Below are positions 24,401 through 30,606 of a DNA stretch of 41,300 bases, in pieces. A program made the translations under genes and the position numbers. The DNA comes from Halobacteriales archaeon QS_3_64_16 (GTDB taxonomy: Archaea; Halobacteriota; Halobacteria; Halobacteriales; Halococcaceae): contig PXRJ01000036.1 in assembly GCA_003021705.1 (NCBI GenBank), positions 1 to 41,300 on the forward strand. Reading direction: 5' to 3'. The notes beneath the pieces are model-generated. The model made no database searches. It saw nothing but the letters and a program-made list of their open reading frames with translations, and was not told the DNA's origin. The number at the start of each line of letters is the position of its first letter. Position 1 is the stretch's first letter.

Positions 24401-26116
24401 CTAGTCTAACGAGTCGGGATCGACCGTCTCGCCATCGATCCGGACCGCGACCGAGCCGTCGGCCTCGAAGGAGGCGATCTCCCCGGTAAAGGAGTATCGG
24501 TCGGTGAAGGGGGCCCAAACCGTGCCGTCTACCTCGGTTCCGCCCGCGGAGACGGCGTCGTCGGTGCTGTCCTCCAGGTCGCTAATCGTGCCGTCCTCAA
24601 CGGCAACGTGGTACGCACGCGATCCATTGGTGGTGCTGCCGGTCCCCTTGACGATCAACGAGCGATCGCCGCCAGTCGAGGACTTCGAATCACTGTCCTC
24701 GTCGCTTTCGTCACTCTCATCGGTGTCTTCCGTCGAATCCTCCTCGTTCTCGCCGGCGTCGCCGCCTGATTCGATGTCCCCGATGTCGACGGTCTGCCCG
24801 TCGACTTCGATCGTGACGTCGCCGGTGGCACTGGCGTCGGTCAGCTCGCCGGCGAGCGAGAACGTGTCGGTAAAGCCCGGCCAGACCTTCCCGGAAGCGC
24901 TCGATCCGTTCGCCTGATCGTTCGAATCCTCGGAGTTGCTCCCGGCGAAGGTGCCGTCGGCCGTTAGTTCGTACTCGGCTGGCTCGTCGTTGCTCTCGCT
25001 CGCGGTCACGTCGACCGGCACCGTCGGGCTCGATGTGCTCTCTTCGGACTCCTCGGAATCGGAGTCGTCGGAGCCATCGGACTCGGTAGGCTCCTCGGCG
25101 TCGTTCGAGTCATCTGAGCCATTCGAACCGTCCGAACTATCGGAGCTCTCCGAACCGCTCGACCCGTCGGTGCTGTCGGAGTCGCCGGAGCTACCGCCAC
25201 CGCCGGCCGCCTCCGCGGCGCTCATCGGCACGCCGCTCGGCGGACTGGTATCGGGGCTCGACGTCTCGCTCACGCCGCTCGGGGAGTAATAGTTCCAGTC
25301 GCCGATTCCCGGAGCTTTCCTGACCTCGTTCGGCGCGTTGTACTCGACGTTACTCACCGAAAGTTTGCACTCGCCGTTACGGTTGTCGTAGTTGTTCGCA
25401 CCGACGTTGAAGGCGTTTACACTGGCCTCGATGCTGACGTTCTCGATACGACCGCGCTCCCACTGGTTCCAGACGCCGGAGTTGTCGCAGTTAGCGGCGA
25501 CCGAATCCTTCACGTAGCTACCGTCGCTTCCGATCCGGAAGCCGTTCCCACCCGTGTCGTGGGCGTAGCAGCTCTCGATTCCCACTGTGCCGCCACCACC
25601 CTGCTTACGGTAGGAGGGCGAGCCCGGCGCAGAGGCGTAGATGCCATGACTGTTCGAGGTGTTGCCGACGTTCACCTCACGGATCGTGAGGTCGCCCGCG
25701 TGCTCGCGGTGGACGAAGATCGGCGTCTCGTCGGACGTGGATACCCCGCCGACATAGACGTTTTCGATCAGACCACTGCCGCCGGAGTCGGTCACTTTGA
25801 CCGTGATCGGGTTCGAGTCGGCCTTACCCTCGATGCCGACGTTCCGGATCTCCCAGTTGCTGCCGCTCGCGACGATCGAGACCTGGCTCCCGTTCGCGAC
25901 GATGCGCTTGTTCGCGAGCGTGTCGCCGTCCCCGAGGTGGACCTCGTAGGGGGCGTCGATCACTTCCGGGTCGGCGTTCGGCGCGGCGGCAGCCGAACCC
26001 GACGCGAGCGCGCCGCCGGCCGCGAGCGCTCCCAGAGCGCCCGTCGTTTTCAGTACGTTCCTGCGCGATACACCGTCGTCCGCCGTCTCGTTCGCTAGAT
26101 CGTTGTCTCGTTCCAT
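24401..26116 (-). CDS. Tat-exported right-handed beta-helix protein with tandem C-terminal modules
   Basis: The protein has 571 residues. The N-terminus has a Tat signal (VSRRNVLKTTGALGALAAGGALASGSAAAA). Residues of about 50-290 show beta-helix rungs (NWEIRNVGIEG, GLIENVYVGGVS, DLTIREVNVG, GTVGIESCYAHDTGGNGFRIG, GRIENVSIEA), a fold typical of polysaccharide-active or adhesive proteins. No catalytic triad is recognisable. A very acidic Ser/Asp/Gly linker follows, then two related modules of about 75 residues separated by a second acidic linker. Each carries a K/T-V-W-x-x-F-T-D-x-F/Y-S-x-x-G-E core and a D-G-x-T-V-D end. The start at 26116 places the RR motif normally. It is probably a secreted surface or matrix protein, divergent from the dockerin-like gene. 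Confidence 0.85.
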   Translation of the reverse strand: MERDNDLANETADDGVSRRNVLKTTGALGALAAGGALASGSAAAAPNADPEVIDAPYEVHLGDGDTLANKRIVANGSQVSIVASGSNWEIRNVGIEGKADSNPITVKVTDSGGSGLIENVYVGGVSTSDETPIFVHREHAGDLTIREVNVGNTSNSHGIYASAPGSPSYRKQGGGGTVGIESCYAHDTGGNGFRIGSDGSYVKDSVAANCDNSGVWNQWERGRIENVSIEASVNAFNVGANNYDNRNGECKLSVSNVEYNAPNEVRKAPGIGDWNYYSPSGVSETSSPDTSPPSGVPMSAAEAAGGGGSSGDSDSTDGSSGSESSDSSDGSNGSDDSNDAEEPTESDGSDDSDSEESEESTSSPTVPVDVTASESNDEPAEYELTADGTFAGSNSEDSNDQANGSSASGKVWPGFTDTFSLAGELTDASATGDVTIEVDGQTVDIGDIESGGDAGENEEDSTEDTDESDESDEDSDSKSSTGGDRSLIVKGTGSTTNGSRAYHVAVEDGTISDLEDSTDDAVSAGGTEVDGTVWAPFTDRYSFTGEIASFEADGSVAVRIDGETVDPDSLD

Positions 26117-26589
26117 CAGACACCACTCGTTGGCGTCGAGACGCACTCACCACCAGGCCAAAAACCGGCAGCACCGTTGCGGGTATTCCAGATAGTTACA
26201 GATACTAACGTACGGTTTAGGGTCGTGTAACCAAACGTTCAGCATGGCTTCGGTCGCTTAACCCGACGATTAGTTCGCCGGGAGGCGCCCTATCGGTCAC
26301 TAACTATGGCCGTCTGTCCATCAGGCGTAGTAGCAGCGACGCCAGCATGTGAGTCGAATCGGGACGTCCCTCGACGCCATTGGTCGCCAGCCTCGAGCGG
26401 AGGAGGCGGCCGACGCAACTCACCGGGACGGCTTCGGGTGAGTCCGAACGCGTTCGGATCGTATCACGATCCTACCGGATGATAATGGACCAATACCGCC
26501 GGCAGGGAACGTCGTCGGAGGGAAGGAGTGCGAGGAACAGAAGAGAAGTATCGGGATGGCAGCGACCGAAGCCGAGCTGCCGAAAGAAG
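26117..26589. other. Divergent promoter region between beta-helix and dockerin-like genes
   Basis: The roughly 470 bp hold no convincing gene. A 74-codon Arg-rich frame at 26380-26604 ends inside the dockerin promoter and is not believable. The region should contain promoters for both genes, and only the plus-strand TATA box (listed separately) is clear. Its length leaves room for regulator sites that I cannot identify. Confidence 0.5.
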
Positions 26590-26599
26590 ATTTATAAAC
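26590..26599 (+). promoter_or_regulatory. TATA box of the dockerin-like gene
   Basis: ATTTATAAAC is a near-consensus archaeal TATA box preceded by a purine-rich BRE-like GAAAGAAG. Transcription would start about 26618-26624, so the ATG at 26625 would be leaderless or nearly so. Confidence 0.75.
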
Positions 26600-26624
26600 T
26601 ATAATACTAACTTAACGATGCAGC

Positions 26625-27053
26625 ATGGCTGGAACAAAAGACGCGGCGAAGCGGGTCGGCACGCTCGCACTCGCTGCACTGCTCGTGGTATCGATGGTCG
26701 GGGCCAGTGGTCTGGCCGCCGCCAAGACCGAAATGGACGGCGATAACGGCGACGATGGTGACGGTGACGTGTTCACCGACGAGATCACGGTCAAGATCGC
26801 AGGCGTCACGATCACGCTCGGACCGCCCCAGGACCCTAACGACGACGGGGTCTTCGAGGACGTCACCAGTGACGGTCAAGTGAACGTGATCGACGGGGTC
26901 GCCCACGCGGGGCTCGTCGCCGCAGTCAGCCAGGGCGCGGTCGACCTCAACGAAGAACAGAAGGACGCGCTCGACGTCGACGGCGACGGTAACCTCGACT
27001 TCCAGGACTCCATCGCGCTCGCCCAGATGACGTTCTCGGGCTCGATGCAGTAG
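26625..27053 (+). CDS. Secreted dockerin-like (double EF-hand-type) protein
   Basis: This small protein of 142 residues has a Sec-type signal peptide (hydrophobic 12-30, GASGLAAAKT cleavage region) and a short Asp/Gly-rich spacer. A beta segment FTDEITVKIAGVTITLG precedes a dockerin type I-like domain. Its two calcium-loop motifs are DGVFEDVTSDGQVNVIDGVAHAGLV and DVDGDGNLDFQDSIALAQM, joined by about 20 residues, with the D-x-D-G-D-G-x-x-D pattern of the F-hand clear in the second. In bacteria dockerins dock enzymes onto cohesin scaffolds. Archaeal ones occur but partners are mostly unknown. No cohesin was recognised in the window. There is no C-terminal anchor, so it is probably released or held by a partner. 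Strong promoter and terminator suggest a monocistronic gene. Confidence 0.82.
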   Translation: MAGTKDAAKRVGTLALAALLVVSMVGASGLAAAKTEMDGDNGDDGDGDVFTDEITVKIAGVTITLGPPQDPNDDGVFEDVTSDGQVNVIDGVAHAGLVAAVSQGAVDLNEEQKDALDVDGDGNLDFQDSIALAQMTFSGSMQ

Positions 27054-27075
27054 AGTCCCCTGACGCTTTCGGACA

Positions 27076-27102
27076 CCCTCTTTCCGAGGGGCAGCATTTT
27101 TT
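27076..27102 (+). terminator. Hairpin plus T-run terminator of the dockerin-like gene
   Basis: CCCTC (27076-27080) and GAGGG (27086-27090) form a 5-bp stem with a TTTCC loop, followed six bases later by six T residues (27097-27102). It starts 23 bp beyond the TAG stop of the dockerin-like gene. Confidence 0.75.
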
Positions 27103-27287
27103 GTGCGTTCGTCCACCGTGAACGACAACTTCGAAAGGCGAGATATTCCGTCGCGGAACGCTACCGAGTTGCCCAAAGGCCGGAGACCGAGTCGTTCGCT
27201 CGCGAACTCACTCAGTGCTCACGGGTCGTTCCTTCCCGTTCACGTAGCCGCGGCTCTCGTTCGCTCCCGCTCGCTTCGAACCGCCCA

Positions 27288-27418
27288 TGCGCCGGCCGGG
27301 AACTGAACTTCTGGAAGACGATCGTCCTCGTTTACTCGGACGCTGCGGCTTCCAACGTTCGCAAACCCTCTGAGTTTGCTCACCCGGGCTAATGGCGTGG
27401 AAGGTCAATAGTCAGTAT
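27288..27418 (-). pseudogene. Degenerate tRNA-Gly copy with an insert in the same place
   Basis: On the minus strand this repeats the neighbouring tRNA-Gly. The 3' acceptor/T-stem CCCGGCCGGCGCA is intact (27288-27300), GTTCAGTTC stands for the T loop, and CCATTAGCCCGGGT plus an anticodon-arm remnant (GACCTTCCACGCCATTAG) are recognisable. The anticodon stem is mismatched and the D arm and 5' acceptor are lost. Between the T-loop halves lie about 75 nt that share the GTTTGCGA and CGCAGC segments with the insert of the intact copy. The two copies are offset by 141 bp at their 3' ends, so this looks like a tandem duplicate made after the insertion and then decayed. Confidence 0.65.
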
Positions 27419-27428
27419 AAGAGGAAAC

Positions 27429-27579
27429 TGCGCCGGCCGGGAATTGAACTACGCTCAGACGTTCCTGCTCGCTCGCTTTGCTCGCTGTGCGGGCTGCGAC
27501 TGATCTGGCTCGCAAACGCTGAATTGAACCCGGGCTAATGGCTTGGAAGGCCATTGTCATACCGCTAGACCACCGGCGC
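27429..27579 (-). tRNA. tRNA-Gly(UCC) interrupted in the T arm by 80 nt
   Basis: Minus strand, 5' end at 27579. Acceptor GCGCCGG, D arm GTCTAGCGGTATGAC and anticodon stem ATGGC/GCCAT with loop CTTCCAA (anticodon UCC) are followed by T-stem CCGGG and T-loop start TTCAATTC. Then 71 nt of foreign, TCGCTC-rich sequence follow, and GTTCAATTC is repeated (27441-27449 and 27521-27529 on the plus strand). The proper 3' half CCCGGCCGGCGCA then ends at 27429. Removing one 80-nt unit gives a perfect 71-nt tRNA-Gly. Either the gene is broken by an insertion with 9-bp target duplication, or the segment is spliced out as a non-canonical intron. Another tRNA-Gly(UCC) gene elsewhere would favour the former. 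Confidence 0.75.
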
Positions 27580-27643
27580 ACGTCGTTTCACTTTGTGCCC
27601 CATGTTTCACCTCAGTTTTCTCGGTGAAACACCGGCGCACGTC
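27571..27643. repeat. Duplicated tRNA 5'-end sequence and hairpin beside tRNA-Gly
   Basis: The 14-mer CACCGGCGCACGTC, which is the antisense of the tRNA-Gly 5' end plus flank, occurs at 27571-27584 and again at 27630-27643. Between them lies the inverted repeat GTTTCACC (27604-27611) and GGTGAAAC (27623-27630), and another GTTTCAC at 27585-27591. The set looks like debris from rearrangement at the tRNA. Confidence 0.6.
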
Positions 27644-27716
27644 ACCGAGTTGCGGAGCGCCGACTAAGATCCTTTCCATTCGAAAGGCGGTTCAGGCAGT
27701 TCGATATCTCAAGTAA

Positions 27717-28367
27717 TCACTCCGGCGCGCGTACCTCGCCGAAGCAATTGCCATGTGAGAGATAGGTTCGATCGACGACGAGCGCGCTCGCGGTGAGGTC
27801 GGCGTCGAACTCCGCTCGGTCGTAGATGTGGTAATACCGGGGCACCGTCTCGTCGTTCGGCAGCGTCCAGTCGATCGTCGTATCGAAGCCGGTCGTTCGC
27901 TCGAAGCGGTCGTGAGTCACCGACCAGGAGCTAACGAGTGCCCGACCGCCCGGCGCGAGCACGCGGGCGAGTTCGTCCAGACTCGCGACCCGACTCGATC
28001 GATCCGGCAGGTGATGGATCGTCGCGATCGAGAGCGCGATGTCTATCGTATCCGCACGCACCGGCAGCCTCGCCCCGTCGCCCTGGAGCAACGCAAGCGA
28101 GTCGGCGTACCCCTGTTCTCCCGCGCGCCGACGTGCTTCCCCCAGTACTTCGCGGCTGACGTCGACCCCGATCACTTCGTCAGTGCGTTCGGCGAGGGGA
28201 CCAGCGTGGCGGCCGTTCCCGCAGCCGACGTCCAACCCGAGCGAGCCCTTTCGGCCGTCGAGGAAGTCGGTGACGTCCGCCCAGGCATGCGCACGCGTCC
28301 GGGCGAAATGCGCCGCGATGCGATCGTAAGTCTCGCGCACGCCCCGGCGGCTTCGAACCCGATCCAT
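27717..28367 (-). CDS. Trm9/ALKBH8-like tRNA wobble-uridine methyltransferase
   Basis: This 216-residue class I SAM-dependent methyltransferase has motif I LGLDVGCGNGRHAGPLAERT, acidic motif II GVDVSREVL, motif III LLQGDGARLPVRADTIDIALSIATIHHL and post-motif GGRALVSSWS. The N-terminal YDRIAAHFARTRAHAW and the C-terminal RYYHIYDRAEFDADL match Trm9, where Y-N-x-I-A-x-x-F-x-x-T-R and R-Y-Y-H-L-Y occur. Trm9 methylates 5-carboxymethyluridine at U34 in eukaryotic tRNAs including tRNA-Gly(UCC). The archaeal role is inferred. The ATG at 28367 (MDRVRSRRGVRETYDRIA) is preferred. The frame extends to 28577, but 70 extra residues lack similarity and overlap the next gene. It lies 137 bp from the tRNA-Gly(UCC) gene on the same strand. 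Confidence 0.8.
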   Translation of the reverse strand: MDRVRSRRGVRETYDRIAAHFARTRAHAWADVTDFLDGRKGSLGLDVGCGNGRHAGPLAERTDEVIGVDVSREVLGEARRRAGEQGYADSLALLQGDGARLPVRADTIDIALSIATIHHLPDRSSRVASLDELARVLAPGGRALVSSWSVTHDRFERTTGFDTTIDWTLPNDETVPRYYHIYDRAEFDADLTASALVVDRTYLSHGNCFGEVRAPE

Positions 28368-28512
28368 ACAGCCCTCAGTTCCCGATGCCTGAAACCCGCG
28401 GCGATGGGCGCTCCCGTGAGAACTCTCCTGTCGCCCTCCTCGCCGTCTCGAGAGAGGAGTACGCCGGCCGTCGATCGAGACACGAACTGCGAGCGACGGG
28501 GTAGCGGCCGGC

Positions 28513-30606
28513 TCAGGCGAACAGCAAAAAGCTCCCGTAAGCGAGCACGAGCATGATCGTGGCGTGTTTGGCCCCATCAGCCACGTCGCCGTTTGCCATC
28601 TGGCCCGCGACCAGACCCGAGGCGACGCCCTGGATCGATGCAGCGTGAAAGAGCAACTGGATATAGGCGCGTTTCGTGGCCGCCGAGAGACCGACGGACC
28701 CGCCGGCGAACCCGGAGTCGCCGAGGGCCGCGGGTGCAGGGACCGTCGGCATGAAGACGGTGACGAGAACGAAGACGATCGCGAGAAACACTAAAAAGGA
28801 GAGATAAATTATCACGAGGTAGGTCGCCATCTCCTGGCGGCGCTTACGTTTTCTCGTGCGGCGGGTCCGGGCTTCCTCGGCGGCGACGCCGAGCACGGGA
28901 GCGACATCGCCGCTCGCGCGCATCGCGTTCCGCAGCAGAGCCACCGCACGCGTCGCGCCGGGCGTTCGAACCCGCTCGTCGAACCGGACGAGGGCATCGG
29001 CGACGCTCGCACCGTAGGCAACGTCGCGGTTGATCCGGGCGATCTCGACGTCAAGTGTGCCGAGGTTCGACTCCCCCAGTCGATCGAAAGCCTGGACGAT
29101 CGAGACGCCCACCGCGTTGAGGCTGGCGAGCCGATCGAGCAGTTCGGGGATCGCCCGTTCGATCCGCTCGATCCGGCGTCGGCGTAGTTCGTGGGTGAGG
29201 GCGAACGTGCCCAGAAGCAGTACTCCAGCGCCGACGACCGTGTCGTCGAGGGTGGCAATCGTGAGCGCGCCGTCCCCCCAAGCGAGCCAGGCGCGAGCCA
29301 CGAACCAACAGAGCGCGAGCGGAACGGTCAGGAACAGAACTCTCACTGGGCGATCGAGAATCGTTCGAATCGGGTCGTCGAGCGCGCTCCGGATCAGGCG
29401 CGTGCGTTCGTCGATAGCGAGACGTTCGATCGTCGCTTCCTCGGCCGGCGAGAGGTCCTCGTCGGTCCCATTGTCCCCGTCCCCTCCGTTCGCTCCGATC
29501 GATCCGTCGGCGTCGCTCCCGCCGCTCGAGCTATCGGCCGTCGAATCGTTCGTTTTCTCCCCGGGGGTGCCGAGCGGCCCGGTGAAGTAATCGAGCGCGA
29601 CCACGAACCCGGCGTTCGAGAGCGGGATCAGCAGATAGACGAGCACGAAGAGCGGACCCATGATCCCGCCGGAGACCAACCCCATCACCAGCACGATCGT
29701 GATCAGAAAGAGCGGGCCGACGACGAGCAGCGAGACGTAGGCCTCGGCGAAGGTCGCGAGCCAATCGAGGTACATCGACTGACGGGTCTCGACCCGGCGC
29801 TGGTGGCGTTCGTACTGTTCGCGCAGGAATTCCGAGGTACTGGCACCGCTTTGCAGGACGGTCGCGAGATTCTCACAGAAGACCCCGAAACGATCGCTCG
29901 GGGTTCGCTTCCCAACTCGCTCGACGGCGGTGAGTACGTCCGCGCCGAGTAACTCCATGTCGCGCACCGCGAGACTCAGTTCGTCGGCCGCCGCGCCGTA
30001 GACCCCACGATTCCGGCGAAGCGTCCGCAGCATCTCGGGGACGGAAATCCCACCCCGGGAGAGCGCATAGAGCAGCGCGACGGTCTGCGAGAAGGTCAGA
30101 TCGATCCGCCGCTCCCGGTTGCGCGCTCGAGCGCTCGGGAACCACCACCGGAGCCAATAGGTGAGTCCCGCCCCGAGAGCGGCTCCGAGTATCCCAGAGA
30201 GCACGGCGATCGGCACGAGGAACGGCGTGGAGAGAGCCGATAGGGCGGCCTCGATAGCGGGGTCGATACCGGCAATCGAGGCTCGTATCGATGGCGAGAG
30301 GAGGGCAACGCTAATTAGGGCGGCGGTGAGTGCCCCGAGTAAGAGCGCGACGAGTAGTACATAGAGCAGCGTCGTCGCCGCGTAGCGCCGGTAGGTCGTA
30401 TCGATCCGGCCGGCACGCAAGCGATCCCGGTGGGCGAGCCGACGCGAGGAGTCAACGACGCGCTCGCCGAAGGCCGCAATTGCAATAGTTACCCTCGATC
30501 GAACGACCGATGACCGCCGCAGGGTGACTCCCAGGAGGAGCGCGCCACAGAGCCCGACTGTCGTCAGTACGACGGCCGGAATCGTCGCTGACGACAGCGA
30601 ACTCAC
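28513..30606 (-). CDS. Type II secretion/type IV pilus F-family membrane platform protein (PilC/TadC-like, two domains)
   Basis: The 697 residues hold two T2SSF domains. The first (about 170-310) has RRIDLTFSQTVALLYALSRGGISVPEMLRTL and FCENLATVLQSGASTSEFLREQ. The second (about 480-620) has IERAIPELLDRLASLNAVGVSIVQAFDRL and LLRNAMRASGDVAPVLGVAAEEA. Each is flanked by membrane spans (about nine to ten in all), and an acidic Ser/Gly-rich cytosolic linker of about 40 residues joins them. This double architecture is usual for haloarchaeal PilC-type platform proteins, which turn ATPase motion into pilin assembly. It starts with GTG at 30606, overlapping the ATPase stop by four bases (GTGA), so the two are translationally coupled. 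No pilin, prepilin peptidase or archaellin gene is visible nearby. Confidence 0.9.
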   Translation of the reverse strand: MSSLSSATIPAVVLTTVGLCGALLLGVTLRRSSVVRSRVTIAIAAFGERVVDSSRRLAHRDRLRAGRIDTTYRRYAATTLLYVLLVALLLGALTAALISVALLSPSIRASIAGIDPAIEAALSALSTPFLVPIAVLSGILGAALGAGLTYWLRWWFPSARARNRERRIDLTFSQTVALLYALSRGGISVPEMLRTLRRNRGVYGAAADELSLAVRDMELLGADVLTAVERVGKRTPSDRFGVFCENLATVLQSGASTSEFLREQYERHQRRVETRQSMYLDWLATFAEAYVSLLVVGPLFLITIVLVMGLVSGGIMGPLFVLVYLLIPLSNAGFVVALDYFTGPLGTPGEKTNDSTADSSSGGSDADGSIGANGGDGDNGTDEDLSPAEEATIERLAIDERTRLIRSALDDPIRTILDRPVRVLFLTVPLALCWFVARAWLAWGDGALTIATLDDTVVGAGVLLLGTFALTHELRRRRIERIERAIPELLDRLASLNAVGVSIVQAFDRLGESNLGTLDVEIARINRDVAYGASVADALVRFDERVRTPGATRAVALLRNAMRASGDVAPVLGVAAEEARTRRTRKRKRRQEMATYLVIIYLSFLVFLAIVFVLVTVFMPTVPAPAALGDSGFAGGSVGLSAATKRAYIQLLFHAASIQGVASGLVAGQMANGDVADGAKHATIMLVLAYGSFLLFA

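Noticed and set aside
25559-26098. Plus-strand frame of 179 codons opposite the beta-helix gene
   Set aside because: Antisense to the Tat signal and beta-helix rungs. It is Arg/Asp-rich without a fold signature.
27200-27290. Possible CRISPR-like repetition of TCGCTC units
   Set aside because: The units are short, degenerate and lack regular spacers. No cas genes are in the window.
27429-27579. Ordinary attL/attR left by integration into tRNA-Gly
   Set aside because: Integration normally keeps one complete tRNA and leaves a 3' fragment at the far end. Here the 5' part is not followed by its own 3' end, and only 71 bp separate the repeats.
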